From: Thalassospira australica | GTDB taxonomy: Bacteria; Pseudomonadota; Alphaproteobacteria; Rhodospirillales; Thalassospiraceae | Direction: 5' to 3' | Assembly: GCF_000763295.1 (NCBI RefSeq) | Contig: NZ_JRJE01000003.1 | Location: 1-64,000 of the forward strand | Length of the DNA: 64,000 nt | Part shown: positions 33,932 through 43,115 of the stretch, piece after piece | How positions within the stretch are numbered: the first letter of the stretch is position 1 | Layout of the letters: every line of letters starts with the position of its first letter | Position numbers and translations under genes: made by a program | The notes under the pieces: model-generated | Told to the model about the DNA's origin: nothing | Database searches by the model: none | What the model saw: the letters and a program-made list of their open reading frames with translations, nothing else

Positions 33932-35236
33932 TTACGAAGCGAAGCTTTCAATCCGCATCAGAACCGGCGGCTGAGAATTGCTTTCGAATGCCGCAATGTC
34001 ATTGACCGCCCCCGACATGGCAGATTCCGTGGTTTCATGGGCCACAATCACCACCGGCACGACGCCGCCTTCTGTCTCTGCCCGGCCATGCTGGATCATG
34101 GAGGCCATCGACACACCATGCTTGGCAAGGGTTGCGGTCACCTCAGCCATGACACCCGGGCGATCCCACACCATCAGACGCAGGTAATAAGCACCGGTAT
34201 GTTTCTCAAGCGATGCACGGACGTTCTTCTTAAGCCGGTCGGCAGGCACACCAAATACCGGTGCCGCACGACCTGCGGCGATATCAACAATATCGGCAAC
34301 AACGGCCGATGCCGTCGGACGTTCGCCCGCACCACGGCCCTGAAGCACGACCGGGCCAACATAGTCACCTTCAAGGGCGACGGCGTTAAACACACCTTCG
34401 ACCTTGGAAATCTGCGTCGCACGATCGACCATGACCGGGGAAACGCGCTGTTCGATGCCTTCTGCGGTCTGCTTGGCAATGCCCAGAAGCTTGATGCGAT
34501 AGCCAAGTTCTTCGGCAAGCTGAATATCAAGGGCAGATACGCTGCGGATGCCTTCGACCGAAACCGCATCGAAATCGACCTCAACCCCGAACGCCAGGCT
34601 GGCAAGGATTGCAAGCTTATGCGCGGCATCAATGCCATCAACGTCAAAGGTCGGATCGGCTTCCGCATAGCCAAGTTTCTGGGCTTCGGCCAGAACGTCA
34701 GCAAAGTCACGCCCCTGTTCACGCATGGTGGTCAGGATAAAGTTACACGTGCCGTTCAAAATGCCGGTCACACGCGAAATTGAATTGCCCGAAAGCCCTT
34801 CGCGCAGTGCCTTGACCACCGGGATGCCCCCGGCCACTGCCGCCTCATAGGCGATGGTCACATTATTGGCATCGGCAATCTGGGCCAGTTCCGCGCCCTT
34901 AAGCGCAATAAGCGCCTTGTTCGCGGTCACGACATGCTTGCCGTTTTCCAATGCTGCCTTGCAGGTGTCATAGGCAATGCCATCTGATCCACCGATCAGC
35001 TCGACCAGAATGTCGATGTCTTTATCCGTAGCCAGTTCACGGGCATCTTCGTACCAGGTCAGGCCATCTGTTGAAAAACCACGATCGCGAGTTCGATCAC
35101 GCGCCGATACCGCTGTGACGACGATCTGGCGGCCCGAACGGTCGGTCAGAATGTCGCGATGTTCACTCAGCAGTTTAACGGTTCCGGCACCGACCGTACC
35201 CAGGCCTGCCACACCGATTTTAACGACGTCTTTCAC
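33932..35236 (-). CDS. hom: Homoserine dehydrogenase
   Basis: 434 residues: NAD(P)-binding Rossmann domain (IGVAGLGTVGAGTVKLL), catalytic dehydrogenase domain (LNGTCNFILTTM, EADPTFDVDGIDAAHKLAILA, including the catalytic Lys/Asp region) and a C-terminal ACT domain (YYLRLMVWDRPGVMAEVTATLAKHG) for feedback by threonine. Converts aspartate semialdehyde to homoserine on the route to threonine and methionine. Start is GTG 35236 with ribosome site aaggagttatc. Follows alaC by 122 bp, with a terminator between them. Confidence 0.97.
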   Translation of the reverse strand: MKDVVKIGVAGLGTVGAGTVKLLSEHRDILTDRSGRQIVVTAVSARDRTRDRGFSTDGLTWYEDARELATDKDIDILVELIGGSDGIAYDTCKAALENGKHVVTANKALIALKGAELAQIADANNVTIAYEAAVAGGIPVVKALREGLSGNSISRVTGILNGTCNFILTTMREQGRDFADVLAEAQKLGYAEADPTFDVDGIDAAHKLAILASLAFGVEVDFDAVSVEGIRSVSALDIQLAEELGYRIKLLGIAKQTAEGIEQRVSPVMVDRATQISKVEGVFNAVALEGDYVGPVVLQGRGAGERPTASAVVADIVDIAAGRAAPVFGVPADRLKKNVRASLEKHTGAYYLRLMVWDRPGVMAEVTATLAKHGVSMASMIQHGRAETEGGVVPVVIVAHETTESAMSGAVNDIAAFESNSQPPVLMRIESFAS

Positions 35237-35312
35237 GATAACTCCTTAGCACGTGGTTACATCCGCAGGCGCGCAAGTGACAAAAACAGGTCACCCCACC
35301 CCCATAATAGAA

Positions 35313-35334
35313 CGCCCGGGACATGTCCCGGGCG
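35313..35334 (-). terminator. Palindromic terminator after alaC
   Basis: Perfect 22-bp palindrome cgcccgggac/atgtcccgggcg, 25 bp past the alaC stop, followed on the minus strand by TTCTATTATGG. Being fully self-complementary it could also be a protein-binding site in the hom leader, but location favours termination or attenuation. Confidence 0.7.
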
Positions 35335-35358
35335 AAACACAGTGTGCTTTATGAGATA

Positions 35359-36600
35359 TCAGACGGATTTCTTCAACAGTTCACGTGCAGATTCTGCATC
35401 AGGGCACTTTGCAAAGAACTGTTTGATGTTGCGGTTGGCCTGTCGAATACGGTGTTTGTTTTCCACCAGTGCAATGCGGACATGGCGATCACCATACTCG
35501 CCAAAGCCCAAACCCGGTGCCACGGCAACGCCTGCTTCCTGCAAAAGCAGCTTGGAAAAATCAAGCGATCCCAGTTCGGCAAAAGCATCGGGGATCGGCG
35601 CCCATGCGAACATGGTCGCTGCCGGGCTTGGTATTTCCCAACCGGCACTTTGCGCCCCTTCGATAAAGATATCGCGACGTTCCCGATACAGGTTTCTGAA
35701 TTCCTCGACACAATCCTGCGGACCATTAAGCGCTGCGGTTGCTGCAACCTGAACCGGGGTGAAGGCCCCGTAATCAAGATATGATTTAATTCGGGTCAGC
35801 GCATTGATCAGCTTTTTGTTGCCCGTGGCAAACCCGATACGCCATCCCGCCATCGAATAGGTTTTCGACAAAGAATAGAATTCAACAGCAATATCCTTTG
35901 CCCCCTTGCATTGCAGGATCGAAGGCGGCGGATTGCCATCAAAATAAATCTCGGAATAGGCGATATCAGACAGAACATAGATTTCATGCTTGCGGCAGAA
36001 ATCGACCACTTCCTGATAAAACGCCAAATCAACCACAAGCGACGTCGGGTTGGCCGGGAAGTTCAGCACCACCGCACTGGGTTTCGGCACCGAGTGTTTT
36101 ACCGCGCGATGAAGCTGCTCCATAAAGCTTTCGGTATTAAACGTGCCCTGATCATCATGACCAATCGGAATATGGCGCAAAGCGGCTCCGGCAATGATGA
36201 ACCCAAACGCATGAATGGGATAAGACGGGTTGGGCACCAAAAAGATATCACCCGGGCTTGTGATGGCAGCAGCAAGGTTGGCCAGGCCTTCCTTGGAACC
36301 AAGCGTCACAACCGTTTCGGATTCGGGATCAATATCAACACCAAAGCGACGGTCGTAATACGCCGCCAAAGCCTTGCGCAGGCCGGGAATGCCACGCGAC
36401 ATCGAATACCCATGGGTGCGCGGGTTCTGAACCGTCTCGACCAGCTTGTCGACGATATGCTGTGGCGTGGCCGGGTCCGGATTACCCATGCCGAAATCGA
36501 TAATGTCCTCACCCGCGCGTCGCGCCGCCGCCTTCATCGCATTTACTTCTGCGAATACATAGGGCGGAAGACGTTTTATGCGGTGGAAGTCCTGGGACAT
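35359..36600 (-). CDS. alaC: Alanine / LL-diaminopimelate-type aminotransferase
   Basis: 413-residue fold-type I PLP aminotransferase, subgroup Ib-gamma. PLP lysine is Lys246 in FYSLSKTYSMAGWRIG; substrate contacts are in FGMGNPDPATP, NFPANPTS and VLSDIAYSEIYFDG; the C-terminal Arg is in HVRIALVENKHR. The position directly before hom is characteristic of the alphaproteobacterial alaC gene, and the family is often annotated LL-diaminopimelate aminotransferase. Alanine synthesis from pyruvate and glutamate is the most likely job. Start ATG 36600 with gaggat ribosome site. Confidence 0.9.
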   Translation of the reverse strand: MSQDFHRIKRLPPYVFAEVNAMKAAARRAGEDIIDFGMGNPDPATPQHIVDKLVETVQNPRTHGYSMSRGIPGLRKALAAYYDRRFGVDIDPESETVVTLGSKEGLANLAAAITSPGDIFLVPNPSYPIHAFGFIIAGAALRHIPIGHDDQGTFNTESFMEQLHRAVKHSVPKPSAVVLNFPANPTSLVVDLAFYQEVVDFCRKHEIYVLSDIAYSEIYFDGNPPPSILQCKGAKDIAVEFYSLSKTYSMAGWRIGFATGNKKLINALTRIKSYLDYGAFTPVQVAATAALNGPQDCVEEFRNLYRERRDIFIEGAQSAGWEIPSPAATMFAWAPIPDAFAELGSLDFSKLLLQEAGVAVAPGLGFGEYGDRHVRIALVENKHRIRQANRNIKQFFAKCPDAESARELLKKSV

Positions 36601-36875
36601 TATCCGATATCCTCATCAAATTACTGTTTTTCGAATTTTATGCGAAAAGCATATCCTCGAATTTACAAAAGTTGCGTAAACACCCTTAAAACGGGCAGTT
36701 AAAAGCGCACAATTCGAAGGATGTACCTTTTCTGGAAATCAGACACAACGAATTAATGCGCGGAAAATACGCATAATTGCCATTTGCGGCAGGGCAACGG
36801 CATAAATTCGGCAGGTTTGGCGAAGTTCAGAATAAAGCCCTGTAAAACGAACATGCTCTCCACCGCCCCAGAAAA
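36601..36875. other. AT-rich upstream region of alaC, no gene
   Basis: 275 bp that, with the adjoining terminator at 36876-36909 and spacer to 36960, makes a 360-bp gap. The left part is AT-rich and should hold the alaC promoter on the minus strand. A small inverted repeat atgcgaaaagcat is at 36640-36652. No coding frame with a ribosome site is found. Confidence 0.55.
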
Positions 36876-36909
36876 CAAAAAAACGCGGAAGGAGATTTCC
36901 TTCCGCGTT
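36876..36909 (-). terminator. Terminator of the OmpA-like lipoprotein gene
   Basis: 12-bp stem aacgcggaagga / tccttccgcgtt with a 4-nt loop and TTTTTG on the minus strand, 52 bp after the stop. Confidence 0.92.
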
Positions 36910-36960
36910 GATATTGTTCTGTATTGATCTGCCCCGGATTGATCGGCCCGGGCTTGGCGA

Positions 36961-38316
36961 TCAATAATCGAGATAAATCTCGACCCGGCGGTTGCCCGCC
37001 TCACCGGCCGGAACACCTTCGTAATAACGCGGGTCCATGGCCCCATCAGCACCGACAAAGATCGCATCCGGGCTGACACCAAGCGACAGCAGGCGCGACA
37101 CAACAGCCGACGCACGGCCTTCGGAAACGCGGCGGTTCACCGCAAGATGCTGTTCAAGCGACATGTTGCCGGTACGCATCGACGCATGGCCAATCACGCG
37201 AATGAAACCGCTGGTCTGTTGCCAGGTCGCTGCAACCTGTTCAAGCACCGCATAGTCCGCGCCACCAAGTTTGGTTGAACCGTGTGCAAACTGAATTTGC
37301 GCGACCTGCACTTCATTTACAGGCGGCCCCGCCTGATCAATGGAGCGCACGCCAAGGCGCGACGCCAGGGCATCATTGGTCACGGTCATGTCAACCGATG
37401 CGGAGTCGCCATACATCGGATCAGATCCGCCAAACTGGCTTTCATCAACAGTGACCGACCCGTTGTCGGAATACATCGAATAATCGAATTCCTGTGCGGC
37501 CACAGATGATGGCTCGTCGGCAAACACGCCCTGACCTTCGGCAAGGCGGCGCTGATATTGATCCATCACTGGGTCATTCCCTGATGATCCTGCAACACCC
37601 CCGGAGGCGCTTGACGTATTTCCGGCCTGTGCGGCTTGTGCAGCCTCATAGGCAGCAAGCTGCTGTTCTCTGGCATCACCAGATTGCGCTGCTGCCGCAC
37701 CGGCTGCTGCCCCTGCTGCAGCGCCACCCGATGGGCCCGAACTCGGTGCCTTGGCATTCCATTCATCGGCAATCTTTGATCCGGATGACGCCGAACTGAC
37801 CGCACGTGTGGTTTCACTCTGTGCTGCGGTCGTCGTGGTTTCTGCCATTGTGCTGCTGGAGACCGATGTGGTCGGTGCCGGGTTGATGACCGGTTCGGAC
37901 ACCGGAACATCCGGGGCGCTTTGCAGCGCGTTTACCGGCGGACTGCTTTGACGGCGGCCAGTTTGGGTATATTGCGCATTCTGGCGATCTGCTGCCAGCC
38001 CCGCAACCAGCGCATCACGTTCCGCATCGCCGGTCACAACCGGTTTGGTCGGGGTATTGGCAAGGCTTGGGTATTCGCCATCTTCGCCGGGAATGGCTTC
38101 ATCTGATTTGGCGGCGGCTTCTTCATCCTCGCCGTCAAACATGTCGCCAACGGATTTTCCCCACTCGACCGGGTTGATTGCATCCGGAACAGAAGAACAA
38201 GCGCCAAGCGTCAATACCACAGCCAGCGCCGAGCCAGTCTGTAGCAATACCCGCAGCTTCCCCCTTGCAGTCTCCTGCCACGACCCCTGCCCGGCCGTCG
38301 ATTTCAGAACGCCCAT
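36961..38316 (-). CDS. OmpA-family lipoprotein with long disordered linker
   Basis: 451 residues from ATG 38316 (MGVLKSTAGQ); a TTG six codons upstream lacks a ribosome site. Lipobox LGAC (Cys40) after a hydrophobic signal. Residues about 45-290 are low in complexity: acidic, then Ser/Thr-rich (SSSTMAETTTTAAQSETT) and Ala/Gly-rich (GGAAAGAAAGAAAAQ). The C-terminal OmpA-like domain (about 335-451: VAQIQFAHGSTKLG, RVIGHASMRTGNMSLEQHLAVNRRVSEGRA, NRRVEIYLDY) binds peptidoglycan. It likely links the outer membrane to the wall across a flexible tether. Divergent from phaC. Confidence 0.85.
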   Translation of the reverse strand: MGVLKSTAGQGSWQETARGKLRVLLQTGSALAVVLTLGACSSVPDAINPVEWGKSVGDMFDGEDEEAAAKSDEAIPGEDGEYPSLANTPTKPVVTGDAERDALVAGLAADRQNAQYTQTGRRQSSPPVNALQSAPDVPVSEPVINPAPTTSVSSSTMAETTTTAAQSETTRAVSSASSGSKIADEWNAKAPSSGPSGGAAAGAAAGAAAAQSGDAREQQLAAYEAAQAAQAGNTSSASGGVAGSSGNDPVMDQYQRRLAEGQGVFADEPSSVAAQEFDYSMYSDNGSVTVDESQFGGSDPMYGDSASVDMTVTNDALASRLGVRSIDQAGPPVNEVQVAQIQFAHGSTKLGGADYAVLEQVAATWQQTSGFIRVIGHASMRTGNMSLEQHLAVNRRVSEGRASAVVSRLLSLGVSPDAIFVGADGAMDPRYYEGVPAGEAGNRRVEIYLDY

Positions 38317-38578
38317 TTGTTTTCGCTGCTCCAAATTCAGTTGGACGACGTCTGCATCAATACACTGAGCAAGAACGTCACCTTATAATTCTTGTACTAC
38401 CCCTAAACGACGCGCTAGGCTAAGGCCATGATAAGCTTGGGATCAAGCAAAGTTTCAACCCGGAACGCCAATCAGACATCTGTAACATGAAACGTCAAAA
38501 GTCTTGCGATATCGCAAAGATGCAAAAAACGTTCAGAAGTTACAAGGTATCTGCGGCGATATCATAAGGGAATGCCCC

Positions 38579-40381
38579 ATGAGCGATCAACAGGCCATCG
38601 AAACTGAAATCAAGCACCCGGACCCCGAAAAGCTTTCTGCTGCAATGTCAGAGATTGCCGAAAAAAGTCAACGACTTGTCTCTGATTTTCTCGCCAAACA
38701 GGCAGAAGATCCGGAAATATCCGATCCTGACCCGCTTAATATCGGATCTGCTTTCGCCGAACTGACCAGCCACATCATGCAAAACCCGGCCAAACTGGTC
38801 GAAGCACAGATAGATCTGTGGCAACAGTATTATACGCTGTGGCACAACACGACGCTGCGTATGATGGGCGAAGAATCCGAACCCGTTGTATCCCCGCAAA
38901 AAGGTGATCGTCGTTTCCGTGACGAGGCATGGGAAAACAACGAACTGTTTGACTACATCAAGCAATCCTATTTGCTGTCCTCGCAATGGATGCAAAATGT
39001 TGTCCATGACGTCGACGGGCTGGATGACAAAACGGCCCAGAAGGTTGAATTTTATACCCGCCAGTTTGTGGATGCGATTTCCCCCACCAACTTCCTGATG
39101 ACCAACCCGGAAGTGCTGCGTACAACCATCGAAACCGGCGGCGAGAACCTTCTTAAAGGCTTGCAGAACCTGTTGGATGATCTGGAGCGCGGCAAGGGGA
39201 AATTGCAAATCCGCATGACCGATCTTGATGCCTTCAAGGTCGGAGAAAATGTCGCCACCTCCAAGGGGTCGGTGATTGGCAAAACCCCGTTGATGGAACT
39301 TCTGCACTTCACCCCAAGCACCGACAAGGTCGCCAAACGCCCCTTGATGATCGTCCCGCCATGGATCAACAAATACTATATTCTTGATCTGCGCCCGGAA
39401 AACTCCTTTATCAAATGGGCTGTTGATCAGGGTCACACTGTATTTGTCCTGTCCTGGGTCAACCCGGACAGCGAACTGGCCGAAAAATCGTTCGAAGATT
39501 ACGCAAAGGACGGTGTTCTTGCCGCACTCGACATGATCGAACAGGCCACCGGAGAAAAAGAAGTCAACGCGATTGGCTATTGCCTCGGTGGTACGCTGCT
39601 TGGCTCTACCCTTGCCTATATGGCCAAGACCGGGGATGAGCGGATCAAATCGGCGACGTTCTTTACCACCCTGATGGATTTTGAAAAATCGGGTGAACTG
39701 TCTGTCTTTGTCGATGATGAACAGATCAAAAGTCTGGAAAACAAGATGTCCAAGGACGGTTATCTTGATGGCCGGGACATGGCGATGTCATTTAACATGC
39801 TGCGCGCCAATGACCTGATCTGGTCGTTCGTCGTGTCCAATTACATGCTGGGCAAAGATCCCTTCCCGTTTGACCTGCTGTATTGGAATTCCGATTCCAC
39901 GCGCATGCCCAAGGCGATGCACAGTTTCTATATGCGCAACATGTATAACAAGAACCTGCTGCGTGAACCGGGCGGCATCAAGATGTTCGGCGAACCGATC
40001 GATCTGCGCGATATCAAGATCCCGGTTTATTTCCTGTCCACCCGCGAAGACCATATCGCGCCCTGGCAGGCGACCTATGCCGGAACTCAACTGCTGTCAG
40101 GTCAGGTGAAATTTGTTCTGTCCGCATCCGGTCATATTGCCGGTGTGGTCAATCCGCCTGCGGCCAATAAATACTGCTATTGGACTTACAACCGCAATCC
40201 GGCCGACCCCGATGACTGGATGGCCAAGGCAACCCAGCATGACGGGTCCTGGTGGACTGACTGGCAAAACTGGATCAGTCGCCGGTCCGGCGGCAAGGTC
40301 GATGCCCGCAAGGAAGGCGATGGCAAGCTGAAGGTGCTTGGCCCCGCACCGGGCGAATATGTCAAAGTAAGGTTATCCTGA
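38579..40381 (+). CDS. phaC: Class I poly(3-hydroxyalkanoate) synthase
   Basis: 600-residue alpha/beta-hydrolase-fold polymerase that joins (R)-3-hydroxyacyl-CoA units into storage polyester on the granule surface. Lipase-like box GYCLGG with catalytic Cys335, Asp491 (STREDHIAP) and His519 (SGHIAGV). The N-terminal PhaC_N domain is present (SQWMQNVVHDVDGLDDKTAQKVEFYTRQ...). Start ATG 38579 has the ribosome site ataaggga; the frame continues upstream but without family sequence. Class I follows from length and the absence of an adjacent phaE or phaR. phaA, phaB and phasins are not in the window. Confidence 0.95.
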   Translation: MSDQQAIETEIKHPDPEKLSAAMSEIAEKSQRLVSDFLAKQAEDPEISDPDPLNIGSAFAELTSHIMQNPAKLVEAQIDLWQQYYTLWHNTTLRMMGEESEPVVSPQKGDRRFRDEAWENNELFDYIKQSYLLSSQWMQNVVHDVDGLDDKTAQKVEFYTRQFVDAISPTNFLMTNPEVLRTTIETGGENLLKGLQNLLDDLERGKGKLQIRMTDLDAFKVGENVATSKGSVIGKTPLMELLHFTPSTDKVAKRPLMIVPPWINKYYILDLRPENSFIKWAVDQGHTVFVLSWVNPDSELAEKSFEDYAKDGVLAALDMIEQATGEKEVNAIGYCLGGTLLGSTLAYMAKTGDERIKSATFFTTLMDFEKSGELSVFVDDEQIKSLENKMSKDGYLDGRDMAMSFNMLRANDLIWSFVVSNYMLGKDPFPFDLLYWNSDSTRMPKAMHSFYMRNMYNKNLLREPGGIKMFGEPIDLRDIKIPVYFLSTREDHIAPWQATYAGTQLLSGQVKFVLSASGHIAGVVNPPAANKYCYWTYNRNPADPDDWMAKATQHDGSWWTDWQNWISRRSGGKVDARKEGDGKLKVLGPAPGEYVKVRLS

Positions 40382-40406
40382 TCCGCAGACCGTAATTCAC
40401 AAGAAC

Positions 40407-40431
40407 GCGGCCTGCCATCCCGGCGGGCCGC
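40407..40431 (+). terminator. Terminator of phaC
   Basis: 10-bp GC stem gcggcctgcc / ggcgggccgc (one wobble) with a 5-nt loop, followed by TTTCGTTTA, 26 bp after phaC. Confidence 0.8.
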
Positions 40432-40479
40432 TTTCGTTTACCCCGACTTCATCAAACAACCTTGTTCAGAGACCCAGAT

Positions 40480-41355
40480 ATGACGCAGACAATCGGTTTT
40501 CTTGGTGCCGGCCGCATGGCCGCCGCAATGATCAAACGCCTTCTTGCCAAAGGGTATGGCGTTAAGGTCTGGAACAGAAGCGCGGATAAAATCAAACCGC
40601 TTGAGGCACTTGGCGCAATCGCTTGCACCACCCCTGCCGATGCGGCGCGTGATGTTGATGTTGTGATGTCCTTTATGGCCGACGACACGGCGGCCAAGTC
40701 TGTCTGGCTAGATGAAAATGGCGCGCTTGCGGCCATGACGAACGGGGCTGTTGCCATTGAATGTTCCACCCTGTCACATGGCTTTGTGCTGGAATTGTCG
40801 CAATTAATTACAAATGGCGGATGCGCATATGTCGATGCCCCGGTCACCGGCATCCCCGCAGACATCGAAGCGGGCAATACGACTTTCCTGATTGGGGCTG
40901 CGGCAGATACCCTTGATCGCATTCGCCCGATCCTGAGCGACACCGGCAAGAAAACCATCCATTTCGGCCCGATTGGCTCGGGCACGGTTTATAAGCTGAT
41001 GCATAACCTGCTGGGTGCGGTTCATATCGCCGCAGCGGCCGAACTGGTGGCCGTTACCAAGCAGGCCGGACTTGATGGTAATCTTGTTGCGGAAACCTTT
41101 TCGAATGGTGCCAACGCCAGCCCAAGCGGGCTTATGACTGTGCCGGGCATGGTCAGTGGCAACCATCACGAAGGCATCCATTTCACCGGCGCCCTGCGCG
41201 CCAAGGACGCATCCTATGCGCTGGCGTTGGCACAGGAATACGGGATGACCGTCCCTGTCGGACAGGCCGCCCATGATGTCTTCGAAAAAACCACCAGGGC
41301 AGGCTTGGGCGATCTGGCACAAAGTGCCGTGATTGAAACTGTCGCCAAAAGCTAG
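40480..41355 (+). CDS. 3-hydroxyisobutyrate dehydrogenase-like NAD(P)-dependent oxidoreductase
   Basis: 291-residue beta-hydroxyacid dehydrogenase. Rossmann loop GFLGAGRMAAAMIKRLLAKG, the substrate-binding box ECSTLSHGF and DAPVTGIPADIEAG (family GG/ST-type signatures, slightly altered), and the catalytic lysine in GSGTVYKLMHNLL. The altered SGG motif (here TGIPADIEAGN) suggests a substrate other than 3-hydroxyisobutyrate; candidates are 2-hydroxy-3-oxopropionate or other short hydroxyacids. Start ATG 40480. Follows phaC across a terminator, so probably separate. Confidence 0.85.
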   Translation: MTQTIGFLGAGRMAAAMIKRLLAKGYGVKVWNRSADKIKPLEALGAIACTTPADAARDVDVVMSFMADDTAAKSVWLDENGALAAMTNGAVAIECSTLSHGFVLELSQLITNGGCAYVDAPVTGIPADIEAGNTTFLIGAAADTLDRIRPILSDTGKKTIHFGPIGSGTVYKLMHNLLGAVHIAAAAELVAVTKQAGLDGNLVAETFSNGANASPSGLMTVPGMVSGNHHEGIHFTGALRAKDASYALALAQEYGMTVPVGQAAHDVFEKTTRAGLGDLAQSAVIETVAKS

Positions 41356-41406
41356 GCCGGCTCCGGGACTATTTCCCGACCCTCTTTATGCATTTTCTGT
41401 TCTGCC

Positions 41407-41429
41407 TGACGTGGGAAAATTCCACGTCA
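41407..41429. promoter_or_regulatory. Palindrome upstream of the PLD-like operon
   Basis: Inverted repeat tgacgtgg-gaaaatt-ccacgtca, 8 bp perfect each side and extended by a G-T and an A-T pair, 58 bp before the PLD start and 51 bp after the preceding stop. No T-run follows on either strand, so an operator is as likely as a terminator. Confidence 0.45.
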
Positions 41430-41487
41430 CAGGGGCACCTGTCTTTTCGTCGTTGTAGCGCAGCACGAAAAAACAGCGGAAGCCAAA

Positions 41488-43104
41488 ATGCAGCAACGAA
41501 CGCTAAACAATACGTCAGACTTCCTTCTTGATGGCGACCACTTCTTTGCGCGCTTTCATCAGGAATTGACCGCTATTGAGGCTCTTTATGCTGGTCCGGC
41601 ACCCGCTGCCGGAAGCGCGTATATTCGCCTGATGTTCTGGAAAGCCGAACCGAACACCATGCTTCCGGCGATCCCAGGTCAGGTTGCCCGCACTGTCGAT
41701 GCAGCACTGACAGCAGTGGCCACCGCAGGCTGTCCGATCAAGATCATGTTGTGGAAGGGCCTTTACCCCGAAGTCCGCAATGCGTGGCGGGCCTTTCAGA
41801 ATGCACTCAATGGGGTCGCCAATGTCGAGATATACCTTGATCCCTATGGCAGCGCCTTCTGGAATCCTGCCCAAAGCATGCATATGAAAGTTGCCCTGTT
41901 TCGGGCAAATAACGTGATGACCGGCCTGGTCGGCGGCCTGAATATCGGCAATTCCTATATGTCGCCACCGGCACATACCGTTGCCCATTACTGGCATGAC
42001 GGCGGATGTGCCTTGCAAGGCCCCGTCTGTGACACACTGGAAGATTTGTGGCGGCGACGCTGGAACGTCGCTGGCAACCAGCATCCCGCTGTCGCCGCAT
42101 CAGCGATCCCACAAGCCCCGGCCGTGGCGAACGGTTTCCCGGTTACAATAGCCACCACGGAAACCGATGCGCCCAACACTGCACGCGATATCCGCCCCCT
42201 CATCCTCGATCAGATTGATCGCGCGGCAAGATATATCTATATGGAAAATCAGGTCATGACAGACCCGGTTATCGTCGAGGCGCTGGCGCAGAAAATCGCC
42301 CGACAGCCCCATGTCCGGGTGATCATTGTTGTTCCGCATCCGCTCAACACCAGTATGGGCAGTTATGCGGGTTACTCCTACATGATGTACTACACCTACA
42401 TGACTCTTGCCCTTGCCAATCTGACGTCGGTAACGGCAAGGCGCTGGCGCCCGAATGTCAATATGACGCGCACGCAAATCGCGCGCGGCGAGTTGTCGTC
42501 ACTCATTCCCGGCGGCAGTTCCACGATCATTTCAGGCAACAATATTGGCCGCACGGAGTTTCGCAGAAATCGTCGAACACTTGCCAATCTGATTACGAAT
42601 GTCAGCGGTGTGAACGGGGGCCGTGCCCTTGCCTGGTCCGAACAGCGCACCTTTAACTGGCGCCTGAATGACGGAACCACTGGCCAGACCAAATTCAAGA
42701 ACCTTTCAAACATCGTCGCGCCGCCGGTTATGTACAGTCCGATTGTGCAGGATAACAATCGGCGCTGGCCTTATGTGCATTCGAAAATCGCCCTGTTTGA
42801 TGATCGGGTTGCATTTGTCGGATCAAGCAACTGGACCTTCCGCAGCATGGATTATGACGGGGAAGTCACCGCCATGATCGAAGATCCGACCACAGTCACC
42901 GCAATACGAACCGCAATCTTCAATCACTGGGAAGCGGGCCTTACGCCCGACAACTGGCGTCAGCGTGCAACGACGAATTTCACCAATTTCGGCCATGCGC
43001 CACCTGTCGCCGGTCAAACATACATCGTCCCGCTTCAATATGATGATTTCCATTGGTGGAGCCTCCCCGCGTGGGGCACATGGCTTTTGCCACGTTACTT
43101 TTAA
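41488..43104 (+). CDS. Phospholipase D-like superfamily protein
   Basis: 538 residues with two PLD half-sites. The C-terminal one is canonical: H431-S-K433-x4-D438 in YVHSKIALFDDRVAFVG, followed by SSNWTFRSMDYDGE. The N-terminal one has H132-M-K134 (SMHMKVALFRAN) but Arg139 where Asp is expected, followed by GLVGGLNIGNSY. There is no signal peptide, so it is cytoplasmic or exported by a dedicated system. The protein ends in an aromatic tail (YDDFHWWSLPAWGTWLLPRYF). PLD enzymes of this layout cleave phospholipids or nucleic acids; type VI effectors, defence nucleases and cardiolipin synthases all share it. A small unknown gene follows by 11 bp with a perfect ribosome site. Confidence 0.85.
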   Translation: MQQRTLNNTSDFLLDGDHFFARFHQELTAIEALYAGPAPAAGSAYIRLMFWKAEPNTMLPAIPGQVARTVDAALTAVATAGCPIKIMLWKGLYPEVRNAWRAFQNALNGVANVEIYLDPYGSAFWNPAQSMHMKVALFRANNVMTGLVGGLNIGNSYMSPPAHTVAHYWHDGGCALQGPVCDTLEDLWRRRWNVAGNQHPAVAASAIPQAPAVANGFPVTIATTETDAPNTARDIRPLILDQIDRAARYIYMENQVMTDPVIVEALAQKIARQPHVRVIIVVPHPLNTSMGSYAGYSYMMYYTYMTLALANLTSVTARRWRPNVNMTRTQIARGELSSLIPGGSSTIISGNNIGRTEFRRNRRTLANLITNVSGVNGGRALAWSEQRTFNWRLNDGTTGQTKFKNLSNIVAPPVMYSPIVQDNNRRWPYVHSKIALFDDRVAFVGSSNWTFRSMDYDGEVTAMIEDPTTVTAIRTAIFNHWEAGLTPDNWRQRATTNFTNFGHAPPVAGQTYIVPLQYDDFHWWSLPAWGTWLLPRYF

Positions 43105-43115
43105 GGAGACCAAAA

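Noticed and set aside
33917-34783. 288-codon antisense frame over hom
   Set aside because: Same reason: hom is complete and the antisense product has no family features.
35313-35334. 22-bp palindrome as an operator for hom
   Set aside because: Its position right after alaC and the T-rich minus-strand tail fit a terminator better, though a dual role is not excluded.
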